From Monilinia fructicola (Eukaryota; Ascomycota; Leotiomycetes; Helotiales; Sclerotiniaceae), in contig VICG01000012.1 of NCBI GenBank assembly GCA_008692225.1, forward strand, positions 434,001-498,000: DNA of 64,000 nucleotides. The letters run 5' to 3'. The notes beneath the pieces are model-generated. The model searched no databases. It was given only the letters and a program-made list of their open reading frames with translations, and was not told where the DNA came from. Position numbers and translations under genes: made by a program. Numbering within the stretch: the first letter of the stretch is position 1; the number at the start of each line of letters is the position of its first letter. Shown here piece after piece: positions 12,104 through 24,100 of the stretch.

Positions 12104-12601
12104 GAGATTCGAAATTGGGGAAAAGATTCCAAGGTGTGCTAGAATTTCATTTGCATCTCTCATTCCATGCTTTTCTATCTATCCAATATTACGACTACTT
12201 CAACGTTCCTTCAAGGTTCCTTCCCGATTCCAGGTTCCAACCACTTGACCACGTTCCTACTGGAAAGGATTTAAATCCATCCAAATGCTCCTCAGATCAA
12301 AGAAGTCGGATGGAAGACGCAATGAAACTTTCTGCTATCGTTGAGTCGCTCAATATCTGAATCCTGGACCAATACTCGAGCAAATCAATCAATCCATCCT
12401 GAGTAAGAGGCACTCAGAGTTTCACAAGCACAATTCCCACCTCGAACCCTCGAAACCCTCCTATTCATTCACACACATCGTTTTCTGCCAAAAAATACTC
12501 TCATTCACCATTTCTTCCTCTTATCGCACCGATTTATGATTTGCTCATCTTATAAACCTCTCAATACCATTTTGACTTGACTCCTTGCTTACATCTTCAT
12601 T

Positions 12602-15600
12602 ATGGCAGAGAATACCAAAGACTCCTTGAGCTCAGGCTTCACCGAGTCACCACCATCAGCACTTACCCCCCCTTCCACAAAGACCAGAAGCTCCCAAGAA
12701 AAAGATTTCTCGACACCCAGGTCTAAGTCCATCGGTCACAAACGTCCCAGTTACACCTGGTATTCATTTGGGGGCATATAAAGAAGATAAAGGAGAAAAT
12801 AAATCGTTCGAGATCGACGAGGAGAACTATTTCTTACACGGCTTCAAACACTCTCACATCATGGGAAAGTCACCATCCGATGCCACTCCTGGCACTCTAT
12901 CAAATCAAGAGGTTCTGCGCAGAATGAGCTTGTCTACCGATCGCGAGAGAAAAGGCTCCTTATCAGACCTTGATCCAAGAGCTGCACATCCATCTTTGGG
13001 CTTGACTGGAGGAATCATCTCTGCCACCTTTTGCATACAACAATCCTTGATGTATAGAAAAGGCTCAGATTGGGTAAGTGACAAGAATTTGGGGCGAGCC
13101 ATGCGGGTGCTAACAATGACATAGACATGGTCGCAAAGACATGGGGGTTCCTCTCAATTCGACTCCTTTAAATATCTTGCCTCGGACGAATCACCATGGA
13201 ATCATACCCTCGTTGGCTGGACGGGAGAGATTAGCCCGGTTGAAGATCTCACACCTCCAGCTACCCCTCCACTGGGAGGTCATCCTATACAATCAGCTCC
13301 TCCAACAAACAGAATCCCTTTCAATAAAAGCTCTGCACCCATTCCAGTTGATGGGGTCACTATGCCTCCAACTGCGGCCGAAAATGAAGGTTTGTTTGTC
13401 ACAAGTGAAGACAGGCAAAGGCTCGAGAGGCAACTTGCACATGAAAAGCATGGAAAAATTGTACCAGTTTGGTTATGTGACGATGCGGATTCTAGCGACG
13501 ATGGGAGCATCTGCTTGAAAGACCAATCAAGATGGAGAAGGTTCGCCGAGCATGAACTGTACACCCTGTTCCATTACAAACAGCATGAACCTACAAATGG
13601 TCGACAAGAACGACAATCGTGGGCCGATTATTATCGAATGAACCGAAAGTTTGCAGATCGCATCCTCGAGATCTACAAACCTGGAGACATTGTGATGATT
13701 CATGACTATCACCTTTTGCTTCTTCCTAGCATGTTGCGACAACGTGTTCCACACATGAGCATTGTCTTCTATCTACACATTCCATTCCCTAGTAGCGAAT
13801 TTCTTCGATGCTTGCCGCGAAGAAAGGAGTTGTTGGAGGGAGTTCTGAGCGCAAATTTGGTTGGATTACAAGCATTCAGTTACACTCGACACTTTAATTC
13901 TTGCTGTACTCGCATTCTAGGATTTCCATCAACGAGCGCTGGTGTCGAAGCATATGGAGCAAGATGTGATGTGGCAGCTTTCCCTATTGGAATCGACGCA
14001 CGACACGTTGAGAAACTCGCTTTTGGAGATCCTGCCATTGATGAAAAGGTCGCAGCATTGAAGGAATTGTATGCAGGAAAGAAAATTATTGTTGGTCGCG
14101 ATCGCCTTGACAGTGTCCGGGGGGTTGCACAAAAGCTGATGGCCTTTGAACGTTTCCTGGAAAACTATCCAGAATGGCGTGAGAAGGTTGTGTTGGTACA
14201 GGTCACCAGTCCAACGAGTGTGGAAGAGGAAAGAGAGGATTCTGGCAACAAGATCGCCGCCAATGTTGCTGAGCTTGTCGCAAGGATCAATGGTCTCTAT
14301 GGCTCCTTGAGTTTCTCTCCCGTTCAACATTATCCCCAATATCTCTCACAAGAAGAGTATCTTGCTCTTCTTCGCGTCGCAGATGTTGGTCTCATCACCA
14401 GTGTGCGTGATGGTATGAACACAACAAGTTTGGAGTATGTTGTTTGTCAAAAAGAAAATCATGGCCCCTTGATCATATCCGAATTTTCTGGATCAGCTGC
14501 CGTCTTGGATTCAGCAATTCACATTAATCCATGGGATATGACCACGGTCGCCGACAATATTGATATTGCGCTGAGCATGTCACCCGAGAAGAAGGCAGAG
14601 CATCACAAGAAATTATCGGACTACATCTTCAAAAACGATATTCAAGTCTGGACAAAGAGTCTCATTCGAACGTTGATCACAAAAATCAGTTCGGACAGTC
14701 ATGCATTTTCAACACCTCTCTTGGATAAGACTTCCATGTTACGCCAATACAGAGCCGCTGAAAAGAGGTTGTTCATGTTTGATTATGATGGTACCCTTAC
14801 ACCTATCGTCCGGGATCCCGCCGCAGCTTTACCTTCTGATAAATTGTACCGCACGTTGAAAGCTCTCGCTGCTGATCCCAAAAATGCCATCTGGATTATC
14901 AGTGGTAGAGATCAAGAATTCCTAGGACAACACTTGGGACACATTCCAGAAATTGGATTCAGTGCCGAACACGGTAGTTTTATGCGTCATCCGGGTAGTC
15001 AAAAATGGGAGAATCTGGCCGAGAAGTTTGACATGGGTTGGCAAAAGGAAGTGATGGAGTGTTTCCAGAAATATACCGAGAAGACTCCAGGTAAGCTCTT
15101 TCCAACCCGTCGTCTGATTTATATCTAACAAATGTAGGCTCTTTCATTGAACGTAAACGTTGCGCTCTAACCTGGCATTACCGCCCCTCGGACCCCGAAC
15201 TCGGCGAAAGAATGTCCCGCGAATGTCAAAAAGAACTCGAGTCTACGGTTGGTAAAGCTTGGGATGTCGAAGTCATGACGGGTAAAGCAAATCTCGAAGT
15301 TCGCCCAACCTTTATCAATAAAGGTTCCATTGCTAAACGTCTCGTTGACTCCTATGGTAAAAGAAGTTGGTCAGCCTCCTGAATTCACCATCTGTGCTGG
15401 AGACGATACTACCGATGAAGACATGTTCAGAGCATTGAACAATAGTGATCTCAACGTAGACCATGTTTTTACAGTCACGGTAGGGGCATCAAGTAAGCCA
15501 ACATTAGCCAAATGGCACCTTTTAGAACCTGCGGATGTGATTAGTAGCATTGCACTTCTAGGAGGGGGTGATATGAATGTAGCAGATTTGGGGCCAATTG

Positions 15601-15695
15601 GTGTGTTGGAGGGAAAGAATAGAGAGGAAATTCCGGATAAATTGGAGGCGTTGGATATGGTTCCTGGCGTACCTAGTACCGGAGAGGGAAGATGA
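12602..15695 (+). CDS. tps2: Trehalose-6-phosphate phosphatase (Tps2 type: GT20 domain plus phosphatase domain)
   Basis: It removes phosphate from trehalose-6-phosphate in cytosolic trehalose synthesis. The ATG at 12602 begins a Ser/Thr-rich N-terminus. Exons: 12602-13073, 13125-15090, 15138-end; introns 13074-13124 (branch GCTAAC) and 15091-15137 are canonical. Exon 2 carries the GT20 domain (WNHTLVGWTGEIS, HDYHLLLLPSMLRQ, VGRDRLDSVRGV, DGMNTTSLEY), then the HAD phosphatase with FDYDGTLTPI, IISGRD and, in exon 3, GKANLEVRP and GDDTTDEDMF. In active synthases the GT20 segment has a lysine where SVRGV has Arg, so this domain is probably non-catalytic, as in other Tps2 proteins. Frame breaks: one surplus C in the C7 run 12666-12672, and one surplus A at 15359-15362 (YGK then EVGQPPEF). 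A third break near 15680 would extend the C-terminus to 15792 with an acidic tail. All look like indel artefacts. Confidence 0.95.
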
Positions 15696-16240
15696 TGACG
15701 AATTGAGCGATGGGTTTGGGGAGGGGACGGTTTGGAATTTTTTGAGGCATAGCGATGGCATGGATGGGATTGGTTGGCAAGTGAATTCATAGAGTGATGC
15801 TTGACGAAGGCGAGTCGGTGAGTTGCTGGGATGCTGAGCAGATATTTGAAAAAGCGTTTATGATGAAATCACATACTAAATACCCGGATCATAGAAATTA
15901 CATACAGTACGCCATGTGCATGGGCACAAGGAGGTTTTTTAGCTAGTCCAGTTTGAGATATGGGGTCTGTGATATATAGAATTAGATGAATCAATGAATA
16001 AATCGATTTTGATAAAGTCAATGAGAATGAAATGAAACTTTGTAGGAGGTTCTTGATTGAATCCGTGACATCTACCGCAAGTGTGGAAAACGCGATGCAG
16101 CACCCAGAATTGGGATGAGGTTGGTTGTCTTGAGATGAGAGACGAATGTAGGGACGTGTTTCATAATGTTCATCATTCATCATCATTCATCATTTACCAT
16201 TCATCATTTACCTTTCATTACTTACTTGTCTTCTTTGGAG

Positions 16241-16278
16241 CTTGGAGCTTGGAGCTTGGAGCTTGAAGCTTGGAGCTC
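16241..16278 (+). repeat. 7-base tandem repeat GGAGCTT
   Basis: Five copies, the fourth with one substitution (GAAGCTT). Confidence 0.8.
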
Positions 16279-16376
16279 ATAAATGGGGATGGATTGGCTG
16301 GGGGTGTTTAATGCGTATTCCTTTTGATGGTTGATGGTTGATGGTCGATGGTCGATGAGTATTCGACGATCGATAA

Positions 16377-16407
<31 letters not shown>

Positions 16408-16456
16408 TTTTTCTCTCTTTTTCTTGTTTAAAGCTTTTTCATTTATTCGATTGTTG

Positions 16457-16522
16457 GTTTGGGATTTGGGATTTGGGATTTGGGAATTGGGATTTGGGAT
16501 TTGGGAATTGGGATTTGGGATT
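16457..16522 (+). repeat. 7-base tandem repeat GGGATTT / GGGAATT
   Basis: About nine copies in which the ATT core alternates between GGGATTT and GGGAATT in a regular order (three, one, two, one, two). Confidence 0.85.
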
Positions 16523-16670
16523 TGTATGGTGATGTGGTGATGTGGTGATGGTGATGGTGATGGATTTTGTTTGTTTGTTTGTTTATGATAGCATCGATTT
16601 ATCGTTGATGGGCTTTGTATCTTGCTAACCCTCCCTCCCCTTTTAGAATATGCTTTCGGGGCTGCGAGAT

Positions 16671-16731
16671 GGTGGGTGGTGGGGTGGGGTGGGGTGGGGT
16701 GAGGTGAGGTGAGGTGAGGTGAGGTGAGGTG
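16671..16731 (+). repeat. G-rich 5-base repeats GGGGT and GAGGT
   Basis: Four GGGGT units followed by about seven GAGGT units. The first part has at least four closely spaced runs of three or more G, so it fits the G-quadruplex pattern on the plus strand. Confidence 0.85.
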
Positions 16732-16804
16732 ATGGCTTGAATGTGGGAGGGTACGGGGCGGTTGGTTAAGCTCTCTTTTGTTTTAGATTGGTTCGTGTTT
16801 TGGT

Positions 16805-16850
16805 GGGAGGATAGACGGTGGAGGGTGGAGGGTGGAGGGTGGAGGGTTTT
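16805..16850 (+). repeat. 7-base tandem repeat GGAGGGT
   Basis: Four to five copies, G-rich on the plus strand like its neighbours. Confidence 0.75.
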
Positions 16851-17001
16851 TGGTTGATGGGCTGTGGGATCGTTTGGGTGATGATTTGTGGTGGTGGTGG
16901 TGGTGATGGTTGGTAGACTTGGGGTTGCGCTTGGGGTTTGAGTTAAGCATGCGCTTTTTGTGATGGGTAGGGGTGATGTGTGGCTATTGTTTGATTATGA
17001 T

Positions 17002-17039
17002 TTCTGCTTTTTCTTCTTCTTCTTCTTCTTCTTCTTCTT

Positions 17040-17070
<31 letters not shown>
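17002..17070 (+). repeat. CTT trinucleotide microsatellite
   Basis: More than 20 perfect TTC units. Read in one frame it gives poly-Phe, which explains a spurious long open frame. Confidence 0.95.
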
Positions 17071-18685
17071 TCCTCCAATATTCTTACCACCATATCTTCA
17101 ATACTTTACATCATCACGCAAAAAAAACCTCTCATAATTGGCCAAATATATATCACCCTCACCCACTCCTCCAATTCTGATCTTCAAAGACTTGCAAGGG
17201 AAAATCCTTCGCTTACATTCAGATTCCGCTCTTCTCCCGCAAGAGGAACAGCACTGAGCATTATCCAGCGGCGAGGGCATTCCTCCAATTTAATTATCCA
17301 CGGAAGCAAACTCGGGAACGTTGATGATCTGTCCCATGCACGGAAGTCCCTTCCCATGCTGCGGAGCGAAACGTCCAATCTTGGGCTCTTGTGGAATATT
17401 CATCAACCACAACCCCGTCTTCACGACCGTGATCATCATTGCCATCCGTCAACTTGTTTCAGGAACTTCTCTCATCTTTCGCAGTCACTGAAGCTTGAGG
17501 CTTCATGGTGTGTCATGATAGTCACATGGCTAACCGGGCTCAGTCTCTGGAGGTGAAGGAGCGAATCATCCTACGTAGCCAGTAACCAGCAGCCAATCTT
17601 CAACACCTCTCAATTCCCACACTCTCCACCACCTCCCCCAACGACCCAGGATACCCCCTCCCTCGCTCCAACAAGTCGTGATCAGCAGAAAACCTCCCCA
17701 CACAAAGCAACGACCACCCAACCAACCACCCCAACCAGATATCCCCAGCAATCCTCACACTCGATGGGTCATGCCACCACCGTTTCCCAGCTGCGACGGT
17801 AGAAAACCCCCCGGGCCATTCCACCACCTTCACAACTGCGATCCGACGGTCCTTCGCAGAATCGCGCGCCATGCACCACCATGATAGAGCCCCCCACTCA
17901 CCACAGGTCCTCTTTCCTTCTCGAGCTCGCGGACGCCTGGCTGCGACATCCACAGTGAGCTTCACTTCACTTCACCGCCCACGCTCCGTACACAATGAGT
18001 AGAGCTTCCCGCCACCTTTCGCTCGTCTGCACATGATGATTTGCGGCAGGCTTTGAGCGCGTGTGTCCCTATTGGTTACTCATAGGGAGCTGAGATGGGC
18101 CAGCGCAGATGAGTCTGTCGTTTTTCTTGTGCCCGTCCGCGTGTGGAGGGATGGATTGGTTGAGGAGCCGTTGCGCGCATGGCTTGAAGTGGTGAGGTCA
18201 CGTCTATGTGGCGCCTGTTGAAGGATATGGTTATTGGGGTTGATGTCGTGGAGTATCATCAAGGTTGGCCGAGGGGCTGTCGCCGGTACGTTGACGTTGA
18301 GAATGGACGGTAAGATTGCCAGGACGGTCGTTCATGGTTGTTGCTTGAGATACTTGCTCGTTGTGGTGGTTGGTATCTCTGAATGCTATTTCTTCACGGC
18401 GCTTGTAGAGCCAACTCACTCGTCCAGAGACTCCGACGCATTTGCAGTATTGTGACGGGGATCGCTGTGGCGTTTGAATTTATATCAAGTATTGAGCATG
18501 TTACAATCATGTATAAGCATCGGTAATTACAAGTTCAGCTTGAGCTTGATATTTGAAGAATATCATACATTCTAACGCCTGTAGCCTTTGAAGTATAATC
18601 CGTCGAAAGCGATCGTGATACGTTGATCGAAAGACCCGTGAATATTAAAAATGTTAATTGTCCCAATGAACAGACACGGTCCAGC

Positions 18686-21149
18686 TCAGGCGATGCGAAC
18701 TTTCTGGTAATCCTCATTACCCATCCTCGCTTCCTTCAATCCCTCCCCTTTCATAAGCCCCGGAATGTATGCTGCCCCTATCAGCGCGTGGCTATCGTCA
18801 GCGCCACAGTTTCTCCTCAACACAACGGGCATCCGGCACCCCCCTACCAGCCAAACCTCATCCCCAATACTTATCTTCCCCAGCGTCGCACCTACATAGC
18901 CACTCCTCGTCGTAAACAACCTCGCGAAGTCTTTCTCCATGATGCTTTCACCAGTCATGCTCCCGTCGTCTTGCTTCTCGTCGGTAAACAGCGCTAGACG
19001 TCTAGTATCCCAAATTTCGAAGCAGGGATAAATATTACCGGAGCCGCCCGAGGTATCTCGGTCGGGTGCTCTATATTTCAAGGTGAGCCCGCCACAGCTG
19101 AAGGTATTGTGGTTGTCTGGGAGCTCAGTGTTCGCGCGAATACAACATGAGCGAAGGGCATCTTCCAGACCTTCCACGCTACCGTACCGGTGAATATCTG
19201 CTAAGGCTACCTCTTCATCTCGCGATGGATGTTGCACGCTTTTGGAGGCCTCTACTTCAGCACATTCAGTACTGCATACTTTACCAGACTCTGTCCGTTC
19301 TCTCTCCAAAGTGGGACTACGGATCATAGCATCGTTCCGTGCGGCGTATGCTGTTGTCCTTGAAGTTTCGAGCTCCTTGATAACCTCTAAGGTTCTACTT
19401 ACGGTCTCCCTTATCACGGGTACAGTTGCCAGCAGTATCACATCAACTTGTACTCCCTTACAAATTAACAAGTGTCTACCTCCTTGATCTTTCGTTCCAA
19501 ATTCAAAATAACATGGAATATCCGGACAGGCTAGATATGCAGTATCTACAATCCATTTTACATGAGCGGGGCTGAACGCTTGAGCTAAGTTCGGGACCCA
19601 TGTTGGCCAGTTCAGGTCGTCTATGAAGAGCATGTAGTTCCTGTAAAGTATCCATTGTAGGGACTTGGTTGCTTTGATATACGCTTCCGCGAAGGTCCTC
19701 ATGACGTCCACAAAGCGATTGTGTGGTGCGTAGTCGACATTGATCAAATCACTGAGTGCTTTCGGTAGAAGGTACATCATTCCATAAATTGAATCTCTCG
19801 AGTCTCTGCTCTGATTCACATTTGGAATGCGAAGCCAAGGAGAATTGTGGGCGAAATACAGTCTGTTTTTTGCGCCATTGCACTGAAAGTCAAGATTTGC
19901 ATGCCGAAGGAGGCTTAATTTTTTGATTCCCTCCCTGACATCTTCCGATGTGCCATCGCCCATTTCATTGAGAGTGGCACCCTCAAAGACCTTTACAGAT
20001 TGCAAGATACTTTTCCATGAAAATTGCCTCCTCCCGCAAATCACAATGCCCTTGTCGCCACCTAAGACGACTTCCTGAATAACCCAGATGCGATTGAAGT
20101 ACGCTCTGTTGAAGAGCTTGGCCATTGAGTCAGATAACATTTCTGGCATTCGCAATTTCTTGGGCAATGAAGCCCGGGGACCGCCCCGCCTTGGGTTCAT
20201 CATCTGGGAAATCTCATTCATATATTCAAGAACAGAGCCAGAACGATCCATTTCATCTCCCAGATATGATATCACCCGATCAGCCTTTCCATATATTTGA
20301 CCCATGCGCTTGACCTCAAGGTTCTTCTCGTCGATATCCCCATGATTTATGCACAGTGCATCAACCCAAATCCTGGTCCCTTGGTAAATGTCTGGAACTT
20401 CCCGCAGTGTACGCAGAGCTAGCTCAAGATTCTTGCCAATTAGAATAGGCTTACCATCCACGATTATACCTGCATACCCCCCCAGATTATCACTCAACTT
20501 TCCACAAACTTTGTCAATGTTTTCTGGATCTTCCTCCATCTCCTCCAGGATCTCCCGCATTGTGATTCCCGATGCAGCAGCTACAGCCCGTATTCCGTTG
20601 TATTTTTCCTGCCCGAAATAGGGTGGTGTTTTGTCGGTCCAGGTATATGAGAGAGCAAAATATTCAAAGGGATATGGTAGGATGTAATCTTTCAATTCTT
20701 CCACTGGATGCCAGATCAATGTTGCGAGCCATTGTTTAAATGGTCTCTCTTGCGACCGGAATTGGTCTGAACGCCAATGCTTTAATACTCGCCGTGACTG
20801 TTTGTAGATTTCAAAAAAGTGCTTTCATGTTATTTTTGCGGGCTAGTTCTAGAGAAGTTTCCGTGGATAATCTTTTGCTAAATTGATTCACGAAATCCTC
20901 CGTACCTGTAAAACCTCTTTCAAAGGTGGGGTCTCCTTCAAACATGGAGAAGGACTCATATTGAAGCTCGCATCTAACAGTTTCACAACATAGTGCCATA
21001 GGGTCGGAGGAAATTCTTTTGGAGGAAATTGGTGGCAGAATCTTGAGGAGACGGATTTCATCTTTGGTACGATCCAAGGGACGATATTGTGGATTAAATA
21101 ATGCATGCAAGCTTGCCGAATCTCCTGTGGTTGATAAGCGACTCGCCAT
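18686..21149 (-). CDS. HET-domain (heterokaryon incompatibility) protein
   Basis: HET proteins take part in non-self recognition and programmed cell death after hyphal fusion; the partner of this one is unknown. The ATG at 21149 begins a typical N-terminus with PQYRPLDRTKDEIRLLKILPP. The HET blocks follow in order: YFALSYTW, then RIWVDALCINHGDIDEKN with YGKADRVISYLG, then YFNRIWVIQEVVLGG. The usual CINQ is CINH here. A long C-terminal region of about 450 residues follows, with no domain I recognise, giving about 820 residues in all. The first 112 codons are in a different frame from the rest. Removing one A from the run of six at 20813-20818 joins them into one uninterrupted frame, with EIYKQSRRVLKHW bridging the two, so an intron is not needed. 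The break is either an assembly error or an inactivating mutation. Confidence 0.9.
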
Positions 21150-24100
21150 GTTGAGTTGACTTGATGATTTCTAATAGAGAATAATTGACTTCAAATACAA
21201 AAGTTGATAGCGGATAGAGAAGAAGTTGATCCAAAAGTCGCTTTTGCCGAGCCTGATGGACATATACGACTATATTCTTGAAGTCTTCGCAATGAGAAGG
21301 CAGGCTCAACTCTCTCTGTTTGACATTGCAAAACAAAAGTGTGCTTACCTTTTTGGGATATCTTGGTGTTTGCAAGGAAGCCATGGCAAGCTTTACCTTG
21401 AGTCCCCCAATAGAATACAGAAAGCTAACTTCTGGCCCGACAATGACGGTGTGATGAATGACATTCTATGGCTCGAATGTAAGTCTCTCACTTGCAAGCA
21501 TCCAAGCCACAATAGATTATCATGGGCTTACAGAACTCATACACGAGAACTTACTAGGCTTGAATACTGGTGATTTACTTTACGTTATCAAGAAGTCATC
21601 AAGAAGTCTAGCCTCTACAGGGTGAGAACATTTGCGTTGGAGAGAAAATGCTGAGAGTTGCTGTTTACACGAAAAAGTTGAGTACGATTTGTAGTAAAGT
21701 GTTTCTGACAGATTGTTTTGCGAAGGATGGAGCTTATAAGTATGTTGGGGTGGGCCATAGAGTGTATGGGCAGGATTTAGGGTATTCAGTATGTCATTTC
21801 ATTCCTTCCTCTCATGCCATATATTGATATATGAGACGAACTCTATGCTTTTAACCTTGCCCATGGTTCTACCAAAATGCTGTGTCTGATCCAATAGGTA
21901 TACAAAAATTCGGAAACTTCCTCTCATCTACCGTAATAACTGCCTAACCGATTCAACCTTACATTTCCGGTTTTGTAGGAGACGGATATCAAAATTACGC
22001 CTTGATAGGATCATGATTTTTGGCATAAATAGAGAGAATCGTGGTACCTGGATTGAAGGAAAAGGGGGGTATTGTTGTACCAGAGTGAGAAGCGATTGGA
22101 AGAGAGGATAAATTGGTAAATGAGTGGACAAGGAAGAAATGGAAGTGGGGCGGTGAGACCAGTTATCAGAAGAGTAATAAGGTGATAAGGAGGGGGATGT
22201 GAAGGGTAAATGCCATGGGAAGGTTGGAGGAAGGTTGAGGAGGAGTGAGAGATCAAGAATAGAGAAACAGCTCCGCCTAGTATCAAGGAATCAACCAGTT
22301 ACAAGCAGAAGATAATGGTGAGAACAAAAAGAAGACTTTGAAGTGGCATGCAAAGTAAAAAGCAGACTGGGTGGTTAGAAGTAAGGTTGCCCAACGCCCA
22401 ACGGAAAACTTGGTTATTAGTGAAAATGTGAGGTTGAAAGCAAAAAGAACCCCAGATAAGGTAGCAGGGGAATAATACTCTGGATACTCTTGAGCTCTGT
22501 CACACCTTCTGCGGCAACTAAGCCCCGGAGGTATAAACTTCCAAAGATGGAATCGAGCCGCATGTTAAACCTAGTCTCCCTCTTCATATATAAGACTTAC
22601 TAGGTATCCGCATTCCGAAACACCCTTCGTGATCAGCAACTAGCCATTTCCATCATTCCATGCACCCATGGTCTTATGCACCCCACGATATCAAAACAAG
22701 ATACATACTCCCAGATCATCCTTCCACCGGGTAAGGTACTTTTGACAGCCTAACGAGTAGGAAACATCACAGAAGAGAAGATAAACCCGAACATTGAAGA
22801 CTATCACCAGTTCTGTCATCTGATGCCAGCGAGTTCTAGAAAAGATCCCTTCGACGTCATCATGGACTTTAAACACCTCAATCTCACAATTCTCAGCTCA
22901 AACCACAACCCCAAGCCAGCAGCCCAGAAGCCTTACCACCAGACGCGCTAGAAACTCAAAATTCCGATTTGCCTCTCTGCATCACATTGCCCCTCCTGCT
23001 GACTGCATCTACTTCGCATACACTCATACACAACCAATTACCGTCCAGTAATCTGCCCCTCAAATCAACATAAACACATCACTGGGGCTAAAACACCTGC
23101 ACATATACCGAAGCTTCCGTGATAAACACAGAAGACAAGCGGAAAACCCGCCACATCGTTTGTAGTTGATGAGTGCGACGTGGTACTCTCCTAGACACAA
23201 ATCCCCTATGTGAATGGCATCACCAAGATTAGGCCATCTTCATCCACAGTTCCTTCACCTCTGCGACCAGATTAAGCTCAACTAACCGCCTTCCTAATCC
23301 ATCGACCGAACGGTCCCAGCACAAACCTTGACATACCCCCTCCGACTTGATATCCACCTACCCTACCCTACCCTATCCACCTACCCCTCCTTTAGTGAGA
23401 CTCAACGCCCCACTTGTCTGCATACATAGCTTTACCATACCAATAAGAGCAGCCCCAGAATTTCACCATCTCTCGATGTCTTATATGTAAACACTGTTAA
23501 CCTAAAGTATCTATCCCATCGACTCTTCCAATCCAATCCAAGATACTTCGTTTGAGCAGCGAGCACTCAACCCTGCTTGCAAAAGAAACCTTATTGCCCT
23601 TAGATCGGGGCAACTGATACAACACCACCAATGAGAATCAGCGTGTACTAATGCAAGTCCATACGGAGTATATACATACAGCACAGTACCAGCTCCCCAT
23701 CCCTCCTCTCTACTGTATTGCGATCCACCTTCCTCCCCATATCCATCCATCCCATTCGCCCGCCCGCATCCACCGATCCGCCCACCCGTACAGTACTGTA
23801 AGTATCATACAGTACAGTATGTACATTGTACCGTAGCACTCTCACAACCCCTCCAACAAGTTTCTCCGTCTACGGAGGGAGCACAGCACAGTACAACACT
23901 CCCCCTCCCCCCCCTCCTTCAATCCATGCCCACCAGACTGAAACCCCACCTACGACCAACCCTCCAAACTCCACCAAAGGCCTGTACGAGCAGTACTCCG
24001 TACCGTACTGTACCGTACCGTACTGTACAGGACCACGCCACGCGTTCGCATACAGAGGGGAATTTCAAAGCACACTACTGGAGGCCCCACCACTTGCTAC

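Larger units (their letters stand above)
10716..12601. other. Upstream region of tps2, repeat-rich
   Basis: No gene is supported. It holds GTACA-type repeats (11270-11330), pyrrimidine-rich tracts (11630-11710), an ACGTCTCT array (11545-11610) and an AGAAGTC-type array (12038-12103). Two exact copies of the motif TACGGAGTA or its complement lie at 10955 and 11614. The last ~500 bases are CT-rich and are the likely promoter and 5' UTR of tps2. Confidence 0.5.
15793..18685. other. Gene-free stretch dense in minisatellites
   Basis: No conserved coding signal on either strand. The long frame at 16960-17556 is opened by a CTT array. Repeats here include GAGCTTG, GGGATTT, GGTGG/GAGGT, GGAGGGT and CTT arrays, listed separately, and a TGATGG block near 16325-16350. 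The part at 17560-18000 is C-rich and has only short overlapping frames. Confidence 0.5.

Noticed and set aside
16960..17556. 198-codon open frame
   Set aside because: Opened by the CTT microsatellite (poly-Phe).
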